The notes under the pieces: generated by a model
Database searches by the model: none
Seen by the model: only the letters and a program-made list of their open reading frames with translations
What the model was told of the DNA's origin: nothing
In this document: in pieces, positions 8,891-16,861 of the stretch
Layout: each line of letters opens with the position of its first letter
Position numbering within the stretch: the stretch's first letter is position 1
NCBI RefSeq assembly: GCF_026341815.1
Contig: NZ_JAPENX010000001.1
Span: 2,852,001 to 2,916,000, forward strand
Source of the DNA: Streptomyces sp. NBC_00572
GTDB lineage: Bacteria > Actinomycetota > Actinomycetes > Streptomycetales > Streptomycetaceae
DNA length: 64,000 nucleotides
Reading direction: 5' to 3'
Program-made: the position numbers and the translations under genes

Positions 8891-10357
8891 GTGCCGAACG
8901 CCAACGAAGACACCCCGACTGCACTGAGCCAGGTGCAACGCCGCGCGGTCAGTGAACTGCTGCGTGTGTCCCCCGTCGCCGACGACCTCGCCCGCCGTTT
9001 CCGGGAGGCCGGGTTCAGCCTCGCGCTGGTCGGTGGCTCGGTCCGGGATGCGTTGCTCGGCCGGCTCGGCAACGACCTGGACTTCACCACCGACGCCCGC
9101 CCCGAGGACGTACTGAAGATCGTCCGCCCGTGGGCCGACGCGGTGTGGGAGGTCGGCATCGCCTTCGGGACGGTGGGCTCCCAGAAGGAGGCCCGCGTCG
9201 GAGACGTCGTTCAGAGCTTCCAGATCGAGGTCACCACGTATCGCTCGGAGGCGTACGACCGGACCTCGCGCAAGCCCGAGGTCTCCTACGGCGACTCCAT
9301 CGACGAGGACCTCGTCCGGCGTGACTTCACCGTCAACGCCATGGCCGTGGCCCTCCCGGAGAAGGAGTTCATCGACCCGTACGGAGGCCTTGAGGACCTC
9401 GCCGCCCGGGTGCTCCGTACGCCGGGTACGCCGGAGGAGTCCTTCTCCGATGACCCGCTGCGCATGATGCGGGCCGCGCGTTTCGCCGCCCAGCTGGACT
9501 TCGAGGTCGCCCCCGAGGTCGTCACGGCGATGAAGGAGATGTCCGGCCGGATCGAGATCGTCTCCGCCGAACGGGTCCGTGACGAGCTCAACAAGCTGCT
9601 GCTCTCCGCCCACCCCAGGAAGGGCCTCGGGCTCCTCGTGGACACCGGTCTCGCCGACCATGTGCTTCCCGAGCTGCCCGCGCTCCGTCTGGAGAGCGAT
9701 GAGCACCATCGCCATAAGGACGTCTACGAGCACTCGCTGACCGTGCTCGACCAGGCCATCGATCTGGAGGAGGACGGCCCCGACCTGGTGCTGCGCCTCG
9801 CGGCCCTGCTCCACGACATCGGCAAGCCGCGCACCCGCCGTTTCGAGAAGGACGGCCGGGTCTCCTTCCACCACCACGAGGTGGTGGGCGCGAAGATGAC
9901 CAAGAAGCGCATGACCGCGCTCAAGTACTCCAACGAGATGATCAAGGACGTCTCGCGGCTCGTGGAGTTGCATCTCCGCTTCCACGGCTACGGGACCGGC
10001 GAATGGACCGATTCGGCCGTGCGCCGTTACGTCCGTGACGCCGGGCCGATGCTCTCGCGTCTGCACAAGCTGACCCGCTCGGACTGCACCACCCGCAACA
10101 AGCGCAAGGCGGGCGCGCTCTCCCGTGCCTACGACGGCCTGGAGGACCGCATCGCCCAGCTCCAGGAGCAGGAGGAGCTCGACGCGATCCGTCCCGACCT
10201 CGACGGCAACCAGATCCAGGAGATCCTGAGCATCGGTCCCGGTCCCGCCATCGGCCAGGCCTACAAGTTCCTGCTGGAGCTCCGGCTGGAGAACGGGCCG
10301 ATGGAGCACGACGAGGCCGTCGCCGCACTCAAGGAGTGGTGGGCCGCACAGAGCTGA
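8891..10357 (+). CDS. cca: CCA tRNA nucleotidyltransferase
   Basis: Adds or repairs the 3' CCA end of tRNAs using CTP and ATP. It has 488 residues. The class II polymerase beta head shows LVGGSVRDALLGR and the metal-binding GNDLDFTTDA (Asp-x-Asp) near residues 45-70. A second conserved block has DLVRRDFTVNAMA. An HD domain follows (HSLTVLDQAI through LAALLHDIGKPRTRR, about residues 280-320). This head plus HD layout is that of the actinobacterial CCA-adding subfamily, sometimes labelled pcnA. The start chosen is GTG 8891-8893: no Shine-Dalgarno sequence is visible, but TACCCT lies 8 nt before it, so the message may be leaderless. The gene is divergent from the DUF6049 operon and convergent with an MFS gene. 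Confidence 0.92.
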   Translation: MPNANEDTPTALSQVQRRAVSELLRVSPVADDLARRFREAGFSLALVGGSVRDALLGRLGNDLDFTTDARPEDVLKIVRPWADAVWEVGIAFGTVGSQKEARVGDVVQSFQIEVTTYRSEAYDRTSRKPEVSYGDSIDEDLVRRDFTVNAMAVALPEKEFIDPYGGLEDLAARVLRTPGTPEESFSDDPLRMMRAARFAAQLDFEVAPEVVTAMKEMSGRIEIVSAERVRDELNKLLLSAHPRKGLGLLVDTGLADHVLPELPALRLESDEHHRHKDVYEHSLTVLDQAIDLEEDGPDLVLRLAALLHDIGKPRTRRFEKDGRVSFHHHEVVGAKMTKKRMTALKYSNEMIKDVSRLVELHLRFHGYGTGEWTDSAVRRYVRDAGPMLSRLHKLTRSDCTTRNKRKAGALSRAYDGLEDRIAQLQEQEELDAIRPDLDGNQIQEILSIGPGPAIGQAYKFLLELRLENGPMEHDEAVAALKEWWAAQS

Positions 10358-10377
10358 GCCGCGTCCCGACGCTGCGA

Positions 10378-10393
10378 TGTTTCACGTGAAACA
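10378..10393. promoter_or_regulatory. parS site within a 30-bp perfect palindrome
   Basis: TGTTTCACGTGAAACA matches the Streptomyces parS consensus exactly. The dyad is perfect over 10371-10400 (15-bp arms), far beyond what ParB needs. It sits 20 bp past the cca stop, between convergent genes, and may double as a transcription terminator. Confidence 0.92.
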
Positions 10394-10422
10394 TCGCAGC
10401 GCGCGAGACCCGTGAGGGGTGA

Positions 10423-10438
10423 CGTTTCACGTGAAACG
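10423..10438. promoter_or_regulatory. parS site within a 32-bp perfect palindrome
   Basis: The core GTTTCACGTGAAAC is flanked by C and G. The perfect dyad covers 10415-10446 and includes the stop codon of the MFS gene at 10439-10441. Its centre is 45 bp from that of the previous parS, about four helical turns. Confidence 0.92.
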
Positions 10439-11698
10439 TCACCCCTTCGCGCGTTCCCCGCGCAACGCCAGGGCGATCGCCGCGTAGATCACGGCCACCA
10501 GGACGATCAGCAGGGCGGAACGGCCGTCGGGTGGCAGCATCAGCGCGGCGACCCCCGCCGCGGCCACGAAGGCCACGTTGAACAGCACGTCGTACAGCGC
10601 GAAGACCCGGCCTCGGTAGGCGTCGTCCACGGACGTCTGCACCACCGTGTCCGTCGCGATCTTGGATCCCTGGGTGATGAGCCCGAGGACGAAGGCGGCG
10701 ACGAAGAACGGAGCGGGGGCGAAGGTCAGGCCGAGCAGCGGTTCCAGCACGGCGGCCGTCGCCGCGCACACCGTCATCCAGCCGAAGGGGCCGAGCCGTC
10801 CCACGGCCCAGGGGGAGAGCACGGCCGCCGCGAAGAAGCCCGCGCCCGAGGCGGCGACGGCGATTCCGAGGAGTCCGAGCCCTTCGGACTCCGTGGAGCT
10901 CCACTCGTAGCGGCAGAGCATGAGCACGGTGACGAGCAGCGCTCCGTAACAGAAGCGCATGAGGCTCACCGCGGCGAGGGCGCGGGCCGCGGGCCGCCGT
11001 TCGCCGAGGTGTCGCACTCCCTCGGCGAGGCCGCGGGCCGTGGAGGCCAGGGTCGAGGCGAGCCGCTGGGGCACGAGGCCGGGATCGGGCCCCAGGAGTT
11101 CCCTGGACATCCGCAGGGAGGCGAGGGCGGCGCAGAGGTAGAGAACGGCGCCGAAGGCCACCACGGCGGCGTCGGACTTGTCGGCGATCAGCTGGATGCC
11201 GAACGCGAGACCGCCTCCCACGGTCGCGGCGAGAGTGCCGGCGGTGGGGGAGAGCGAGTTCGCCACGACCAGCCGTTCGGCGTCGACGACTCGCGGGAGC
11301 GAGGCCGAGAGACCCGCGAGGACGAAGCGGTTGACGGCCGTGACGGAGAGCGCGGAGGCGTAGAAGAGCCACTCGGGGACGGAGGCGAGGACGAGTACGG
11401 CGGTCCCGCCGGCGAGGACGGCCCGCAGGAGGTTGCCGTACAGGAAGACCTGGCGGCGCTGCCAGCGGTCGAGGAGCACGCCCGCGAAGGGCCCGACGAG
11501 CGAGTACGGCAGCAGGAGGACCGCCATGGCGGAGGCGATCGCTGCCGGGGAGGTCTGTTTCTCGGGGGAGAAGACGACGTACGTGGCCAGGGCCACCTGG
11601 TAGACGCCGTCGGCGCACTGGGAGAGCAGCCGGACGGCGAGCAGGCGGCGGAAGTTCGTCAGGCGCAGGAGTACGCGCAGATCACGTACGACGGACAT
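10439..11698 (-). CDS. MFS transporter
   Basis: Twelve-helix major facilitator of 419 residues with unknown substrate. After a short basic N-terminus (MSVVRDLRVLLRLTNFRRLL) come alternating hydrophobic helices. The cytoplasmic loop after helix 2 reads VGPFAGVLLDRWQRRQV, the typical MFS motif A (G-x-L-a-D-r-x-x-r-R). It most resembles the drug/macrolide-efflux type permeases common in streptomycetes. The ATG at 11696-11698 is preferred over a TTG at 11761 because the ino1 terminator hairpin lies between them. Upstream lie ino1 and padR on the same strand, but the terminator suggests separate transcription. The stop codon is embedded in a parS palindrome. Confidence 0.85.
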   Translation of the reverse strand: MSVVRDLRVLLRLTNFRRLLAVRLLSQCADGVYQVALATYVVFSPEKQTSPAAIASAMAVLLLPYSLVGPFAGVLLDRWQRRQVFLYGNLLRAVLAGGTAVLVLASVPEWLFYASALSVTAVNRFVLAGLSASLPRVVDAERLVVANSLSPTAGTLAATVGGGLAFGIQLIADKSDAAVVAFGAVLYLCAALASLRMSRELLGPDPGLVPQRLASTLASTARGLAEGVRHLGERRPAARALAAVSLMRFCYGALLVTVLMLCRYEWSSTESEGLGLLGIAVAASGAGFFAAAVLSPWAVGRLGPFGWMTVCAATAAVLEPLLGLTFAPAPFFVAAFVLGLITQGSKIATDTVVQTSVDDAYRGRVFALYDVLFNVAFVAAAGVAALMLPPDGRSALLIVLVAVIYAAIALALRGERAKG

Positions 11699-11720
11699 GG
11701 CAGCAAGACTCACATACGAC

Positions 11721-11752
11721 GAGGGCCCCCGGGCAGTGCCGCGGGGACCCTC
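11721..11752 (-). terminator. Terminator after the inositol-phosphate synthase gene
   Basis: GAGGG-CCCCG pairs with CGGGG-CCCTC around a 10-nt loop, with one C-A mismatch. It lies 22 bp past the ino1 stop and before the MFS start. Confidence 0.7.
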
Positions 11753-11773
11753 GATCGACAAGCGTGCGGAGCT

Positions 11774-12856
11774 TTAGCGCTCGACCTCACCCTTGATGAA
11801 CTTCTCGACGTTGGCCAGGGCCTCGTCGTCGAAGTACTGCACCGGCGGGCTCTTCATGAAGTAGCTCGACGCGGACAGGATGGGGCCGCCGATGCCGCGG
11901 TCCTTGGCGATCTTCGCGGCGCGCAGGGCGTCGATGATGACACCCGCCGAGTTCGGGGAGTCCCACACCTCGAGCTTGTACTCGAGGTTCAGCGGAACGT
12001 CGCCGAAGGCACGGCCTTCGAGGCGCACGTACGCCCACTTGCGGTCGTCCAGCCAGGCCACGTAGTCCGAGGGACCGATGTGGACGTTCTTCTCGCCCAT
12101 CTCGCGGTCGGGGATCTGCGAGGTGACGGCCTGGGTCTTGGAGATCTTCTTGGACTCCAGGCGGTCGCGCTCCAGCATGTTCTTGAAGTCCATGTTGCCG
12201 CCGACGTTGAGCTGCATGGTGCGCTCAAGACGGACACCGCGGTCCTCGAACAGCTTCGCCATCACACGGTGCGTGATGGTCGCGCCGACCTGCGACTTGA
12301 TGTCGTCGCCGACGATCGGGACGCCCGCCTCGGTGAACTTGTCAGCCCACTCCTTGGTGCCGGCGATGAAGACCGGAAGGGCGTTGACGAAGGCGACCTT
12401 GGCGTCGATGGCGGCCTGGGCGTAGAACTTCGCCGCGTCCTCGGAACCCACCGGCAGGTAGCAGATGAGAACGTCGACCTGGCGGTCCTTGAGGATCTGG
12501 ACGACGTCCACCGGCTCCTCGGCGGACTCCTCGATGGTCAGGCGGTAGTACTTGCCGAGACCGTCGAGCGTGTGACCGCGCTGGACCGTGACGCCCTTGT
12601 TCGGGACGTCGCAGATCTTGATGGTGTTGTTCTCGCTGGCGCCGATGGCGTCGGAGAGGTCGAGGCCGACCTTCTTCGCGTCGACGTCGAAGGCGGCCAC
12701 GAACTCGATGTCACGGACGTGGTAGTCGCCGAACTGGACGTGCATCAGGCCGGGCACCTTGGCCGCCGGGTCGGCGTCCTTGTAGTACTCGACGCCCTGC
12801 ACCAGCGAGGCGGCGCAGTTGCCCACGCCGACGATGGCTACGCGAACCGAACCCAT
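11774..12856 (-). CDS. ino1: Inositol-3-phosphate synthase
   Basis: NAD-dependent enzyme that converts glucose 6-phosphate to myo-inositol 3-phosphate. The product feeds phosphatidylinositol and mycothiol. It has 360 residues, the short actinobacterial/archaeal type. The N-terminal Rossmann motif [16 protein letters not shown] is evident (residues 6-21). The catalytic/tetramerisation region contains [15 protein letters not shown] and [12 protein letters not shown], hallmarks of the family, followed by [13 protein letters not shown]. The ATG start is at 12854-12856. It lies 48 bp after the padR gene in the same direction, so the two are likely co-transcribed from the promoter carrying the PadR dyad. 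Confidence 0.95.
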   Translation of the reverse strand: MGSVRVAIVGVGNCAASLVQGVEYYKDADPAAKVPGLMHVQFGDYHVRDIEFVAAFDVDAKKVGLDLSDAIGASENNTIKICDVPNKGVTVQRGHTLDGLGKYYRLTIEESAEEPVDVVQILKDRQVDVLICYLPVGSEDAAKFYAQAAIDAKVAFVNALPVFIAGTKEWADKFTEAGVPIVGDDIKSQVGATITHRVMAKLFEDRGVRLERTMQLNVGGNMDFKNMLERDRLESKKISKTQAVTSQIPDREMGEKNVHIGPSDYVAWLDDRKWAYVRLEGRAFGDVPLNLEYKLEVWDSPNSAGVIIDALRAAKIAKDRGIGGPILSASSYFMKSPPVQYFDDEALANVEKFIKGEVER

Positions 12857-12904
12857 TCCGGTTGCTCCCTGTTAGATCGTGGAAGCCCTGCTGTGCGCAG
12901 GGTT

Positions 12905-13585
12905 TCACTTGGCGGTGTCGTCGGACGGATCCGGCCGGGTACTGCCCCCGTGCCGGGGCAGGCCGCCCGTCTCTCCAGAATCGTTGTCGTGCAGAGCGGG
13001 GGCGTCGGGGCCGGATCGCTGATCCCGCCCTGCCCGCTCGCTCTCGATGAGCTCGTTCAGCCAGCGCACTTCGCGCTCCACGGACTCCATACCGTGGCGC
13101 TGCAGCTCAAGCGTGTAGTCGTCGAGGCGCTCGCGGGTCCGGGCCAGAGAGGCGCGCATCTTCTCCAGACGCTCCTCCAGCCGGCTGCGGCGGCCTTCGA
13201 GGACCCTCATCCGCACCTCGCGCTCGGTCTGCCCGAAGAAGGCGAAGCGTGCGGCGAAGTGCTCGTCCTCCCAGGCGTCCGGGCCGGTGTGGGACAGGAG
13301 CTCCTCGAAGTGCTCCTTACCCGCGGCCGTCAACCGGTAGACGATCTTGGCTCGGCGTCCTGCGAGTGAAGCGGCGAGGGCTTCCTCGGGAGCGCTGCCC
13401 GGTTCCTCGATCAACCAGCCGTTGGCGACCAGCGTCTTGAGGCAGGGGTACAGCGTTCCGTAGCTGAAGGCCCGGAAGACGCCCAGCGAGGTGTTGAGGC
13501 GCTTCCGCAGCTCGTACCCGTGCATCGGAGCCTCGCGCAGCAGGCCGAGAACAGCGAACTCGAGGATGCCGGAGCGTCTGCTCAT
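12905..13585 (-). CDS. PadR family transcriptional regulator
   Basis: 226-residue DNA-binding repressor. The N-terminal PadR winged helix is clear (SGILEFAVLGLLREAPMHGYELRKRL, then the recognition region SYGTLYPCLKTLVANGWL). A C-terminal coiled-coil dimerisation region rich in Arg, Glu and Leu spans about residues 110-180 (EREVRMRVLEGRRSRLEERL), and a disordered charged tail follows. The start ATG (13583-13585) has GGAGGAGGAGG upstream. It is the first gene of a probable operon with ino1. A perfect 31-bp dyad lies 38 bp upstream, so autoregulation and control of inositol synthesis are likely. The inducing signal is unknown. Confidence 0.88.
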   Translation of the reverse strand: MSRRSGILEFAVLGLLREAPMHGYELRKRLNTSLGVFRAFSYGTLYPCLKTLVANGWLIEEPGSAPEEALAASLAGRRAKIVYRLTAAGKEHFEELLSHTGPDAWEDEHFAARFAFFGQTEREVRMRVLEGRRSRLEERLEKMRASLARTRERLDDYTLELQRHGMESVEREVRWLNELIESERAGRDQRSGPDAPALHDNDSGETGGLPRHGGSTRPDPSDDTAK

Positions 13586-13622
13586 TCGTCGCCTCCTCCT
13601 CCGCCTTCGGGGCTCTTATGCC

Positions 13623-13653
13623 GTGCTGATGTATCGACTCGATACATCAGCAC
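13623..13653. promoter_or_regulatory. Perfect inverted repeat, probable PadR operator
   Basis: Arms GTGCTGATGTATCGA and its exact complement flank a single central C. The core ATGTATCGA-C-TCGATACAT resembles PadR-type ATGTAT...ATACAT operators. It is positioned in the padR-ino1 promoter region. Confidence 0.8.
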
Positions 13654-13803
13654 GATAGAACGGCCCGTCTGTCTCGACAAGTGGGACCGCCGTGACCGGC
13701 GTCACATCGTCAATTCACAGCGATCGACTTGCCTGATTTGGGGTGAACTCCGGCCCTAGGTGGGTTTTGGCCGTGCGTAGTCTGTGCGGCATGCAGAACA
13801 CCG

Positions 13804-13829
13804 GGAACCGAGCGCTGCCGAGGGGCGTC
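13804..13829 (+). promoter_or_regulatory. Possible ECF (SigE-like) promoter of the PBP gene
   Basis: GGAACC (13804-13809), a 16-nt spacer, then CGTC (13826-13829). This is the AAC/CGTC pattern of envelope-stress ECF sigma factors. It would give a leader of about 120 nt before the PBP ATG. The pattern is short and could be chance. Confidence 0.4.
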
Positions 13830-13957
13830 AGTGCTCCGGGTGACCGGCTGCGATACGGAGGGGCCTCCGATGGGGCTCCGGCCGTGCGCATTTCGGGGGG
13901 ACCGGAACTCAACTGCCGCTTCCAGGCCTGTGTGCCTGCCCGAGGAGTAGTCGTTCG

Positions 13958-16726
13958 ATGAGCGAGCATCGTCGCAAAATGCCGCCGCAGCAGCCGCCGA
14001 CGGGCGGTCGCGCGGCGGCACGGCGCGCTGCCCAGCAGCCGGTGGGCCGCAGGTCGGCCCCGGCCCAGGACGTCGGTACGGGGGCCCCTTCGGCCTCGTA
14101 CGGACCCCGTTCCTCTCATGGAGAGGAGCAGCAAGCCTATGGAGGCCGCGCGGAGGCCCGTAGGGCTGCCCAGCGCGGCAGCCGCCGCAGGGGGGCGGAG
14201 GCCGGCCCCGGTGGCCCGGCCGGCCCCGGGGGCGGCCGGCGTGGTGGCGGTGGCGGCGGCGGTGGTGGCCGCGGTCCTGGTCGCGGCCCCGGTGGCCGTC
14301 CGCCGGGCAAGAGGCGCATGATCGACTACCCGAGGTACGGCAAGTACGGCTGGCGTCGCTGGATGCCGTCGTGGAAGTTCGTGACGGGCACCTTCCTGTT
14401 CGTCGTGGCGAGCGTGATGGGCGCTGCCTTCATCGCGTATTCGCGGGTGGAGGTGCCCAACGAGGCTCTGTCCGCGAAGTCGCAGAACAACATCTACTAC
14501 TGGGCCGACAAGACCCGGATGGTCGCGACGGGCAGCGGTACGAACCGTCAGATCGTTCCGTTCGCGAAGATTCCGAAGTCCATGCAGGACGCGGTGATCT
14601 CGGCCGAGAACAAGACCTTCTGGGACGACTCCGGAATCGACCCCATGGGTATCGGCCGCGCCGTGTGGAACATGGCCAAGGGCGGCGAGACCCAGGGTGG
14701 CTCGACGATCACCCAGCAGTACGTGAAGAACAACCGCCTCGACGACCAGTCGCAGACGATCAGCCGAAAGGTGAAGGAACTCTTCATCTCCATGAAGGTC
14801 GGCAACGAGACCGACAAAGAAGAAATCATGGCCGGCTATCTGAACACCGCGTACTACGGACGCGGCGCCTACGGCGTTCAGGCGGCGGCTCGCGCCTACT
14901 TCAACACGGACGCCGAGAAGCTCAACCCCAGCCAGTCGGCGCTGCTCGCCGCGGTCCTCAAGGGCGCGACGTACTACGACCCGGCCGGCTATCCCGAGAT
15001 CGACCCCGAGGCCACGCCCGAGAAGAACACCGTGCGGGCCACCAAGCGGTGGTCATGGATTCTCGACGAGATGCAGAAGGACGGGTCCCTTCCGGCCGAG
15101 GAGCGCGCGAAGTACACGAAGTTCCCCAAGATCGAGGGGCCCAAGAAGAGCGCCAATCTGAGCGGTCAGATCGGATATCTGGTCAGTACCGCCAAGGCGA
15201 ACGTCAAGGCGCAGTTCGGTATCACCGAACAGGATCTGGAGCGCGGCGGCTACGAGATCTACACCACCTTCGAGAAGGACAAGGTGGACAAGATGGAATC
15301 CGTGATCAAGGGCGTGATCAAGGAGAACATCGACCCGAAGAAGCGCCCGAAGACGGACACCCACGTCCAGTTCGGCGGCGCTTCCGTCGACACGGCGACC
15401 GGGAAGATCGTCGCCCTCTACGGCGGCGCCGACGCCACCAAGCACTTCCAGAGCAACGCCGACAGCACCGGCGCCCAGGTCGGATCGACGTTCAAGCCCT
15501 TCGTGCTGGCCGCCGCGATGAAGGACGGCGTCCGGGACCCGGAGCTCAGTGCCGATCAGGACGCGTCCGACCGCACGATCCTGGACCCGGACAAGAGCCT
15601 CTACAACGGCAAGGACGACCTGGAGATCCGCCGGTACAACGGGGAGATCTGGAAGGACGAGAACGGGGACGAGTGGCGCCAGAGCAATGACGAGGACGCC
15701 AGCTACGGGCCCATCTCGCTGCGCTACGCCATGATCAAGTCCGCCAACTCGCCGTATGTGCAGCTCGGCATGGACGTCGGCATCGACAAGGTCCGCGAAG
15801 CCGCCGTGGCCGCCGGACTCCGCGAGGAATCCCTCGTCAAGGGTGAGGTGCCCTCCTTCTCCCTCGGTGTCTCCAGCCCGAGCGCCATTCGCATGGCCGG
15901 CGCGTACGCCACCTTCGCCAACGAGGGCAAGCAGAACGACCCCTACTCCGTCGAGATGGTGAAGAAGAGCGGCGTCGTCTACAAGAAGCACGAGGACAAG
16001 ACCAAGGTGGCCTTCAGCCCGGCCATCGCCGGCAACGTCACCGACGTGCTGCGGAGCGTCGTGGACGACGACCGGGGCACCGGCCGGAAGGCGCGGATCC
16101 CGGGCCGCGCGGTGGCCGGCAAGACCGGTACGACCGACGACAACATGTCGGCCTGGTTCGTGGGCTACACGGCCCAGCTGTCGACCGCGATCGACATGTA
16201 CCGCTTCGACGACGACGGGACCAAGAAGGACCGCAAGTTCGAGAAGATGTACGGCACGGGCGACCAGCCGACGATTCACGGTTCGTCGTTCCCCTCGCGG
16301 ATCTGGCGGGAGTACATGACGGATGCCGTGGAGGGCATGCCGCTGGTGGACTTCCCGAAGCCGGAGAAGCTGGAAGGCGCCCAGCCCGTCTTCGGCGGCG
16401 GCGCCAAGAGCCCGACGCCGACCCCGACGGCCACGCCGACGCCGACCGAGACCTCGGCGACGCCGACGACGGCTCCCCCGACCACCACAGCGCCTCCGAC
16501 GACGACTCCCCCGCCGACGCGGACGCCGAAGCCGGGCAAGACGACCTGTGGCGTCTGGGACTGGGACTGCAACAACACCGAGGAACCGGGCAACCCGGGC
16601 GGGAACACCGGGCAGCCCACCACCACGCCACCCGCCACCGACACACCGACGCCGACGGACTCACCGACGGACGACGGCCCAGGTGGGGGCAACGGCAAGC
16701 CCGGCGACGGGACCTGGATCCCCTGA
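13958..16726 (+). CDS. Class A penicillin-binding protein (transglycosylase/transpeptidase)
   Basis: Bifunctional peptidoglycan synthase of 922 residues. The cytoplasmic N-terminus (about 130 residues) is rich in Gly, Arg, Gln and Ala, including a long poly-Gly run. One membrane helix follows (WKFVTGTFLFVVASVMGAAF). The GT51 transglycosylase domain shows VISAENKTFWDDSGID and GGSTITQQYVKN (about residues 208-260). The transpeptidase domain has the catalytic STFK (Ser near 510), the SAN motif (KSANSPY, about 595) and AGKTGTT (about 719). The C-terminus is a Pro/Thr-rich tail of about 130 residues containing CGVWDWDC. Start ATG with GAGGAG upstream. Monocistronic: a strong terminator follows. 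Confidence 0.93.
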   Translation: MSEHRRKMPPQQPPTGGRAAARRAAQQPVGRRSAPAQDVGTGAPSASYGPRSSHGEEQQAYGGRAEARRAAQRGSRRRGAEAGPGGPAGPGGGRRGGGGGGGGGRGPGRGPGGRPPGKRRMIDYPRYGKYGWRRWMPSWKFVTGTFLFVVASVMGAAFIAYSRVEVPNEALSAKSQNNIYYWADKTRMVATGSGTNRQIVPFAKIPKSMQDAVISAENKTFWDDSGIDPMGIGRAVWNMAKGGETQGGSTITQQYVKNNRLDDQSQTISRKVKELFISMKVGNETDKEEIMAGYLNTAYYGRGAYGVQAAARAYFNTDAEKLNPSQSALLAAVLKGATYYDPAGYPEIDPEATPEKNTVRATKRWSWILDEMQKDGSLPAEERAKYTKFPKIEGPKKSANLSGQIGYLVSTAKANVKAQFGITEQDLERGGYEIYTTFEKDKVDKMESVIKGVIKENIDPKKRPKTDTHVQFGGASVDTATGKIVALYGGADATKHFQSNADSTGAQVGSTFKPFVLAAAMKDGVRDPELSADQDASDRTILDPDKSLYNGKDDLEIRRYNGEIWKDENGDEWRQSNDEDASYGPISLRYAMIKSANSPYVQLGMDVGIDKVREAAVAAGLREESLVKGEVPSFSLGVSSPSAIRMAGAYATFANEGKQNDPYSVEMVKKSGVVYKKHEDKTKVAFSPAIAGNVTDVLRSVVDDDRGTGRKARIPGRAVAGKTGTTDDNMSAWFVGYTAQLSTAIDMYRFDDDGTKKDRKFEKMYGTGDQPTIHGSSFPSRIWREYMTDAVEGMPLVDFPKPEKLEGAQPVFGGGAKSPTPTPTATPTPTETSATPTTAPPTTTAPPTTTPPPTRTPKPGKTTCGVWDWDCNNTEEPGNPGGNTGQPTTTPPATDTPTPTDSPTDDGPGGGNGKPGDGTWIP

Positions 16727-16768
16727 TCCTCGTCCGGGGCACTCGCTGATCCCCCGTCGACGCACTCC

Positions 16769-16833
16769 GTGAGGGCCGCCGCGTCCGATCCGTACCTTCC
16801 GTACGGGTCGGCCGCGGCGGCCCTCACCGTTTT
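16769..16833 (+). terminator. Strong terminator after the PBP gene
   Basis: A 15-bp perfect outer stem (GTGAGGGCCGCCGCG and its complement) encloses a second 9-bp stem with one G-T pair (16787-16795 with 16801-16809). It is followed by GTTTTC. It ends 29 bp before the next coding sequence. Confidence 0.85.
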
Positions 16834-16861
16834 CCCGGAGCCGTACGGCAGGATGTCCCCC

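Noticed and set aside
7103..10309. Minus-strand open frame of 1068 codons across DUF6049 and cca
   Set aside because: It is antisense to the CCA-transferase gene and out of frame with the DUF6049 gene. Its composition is shadow-like, with no domain.
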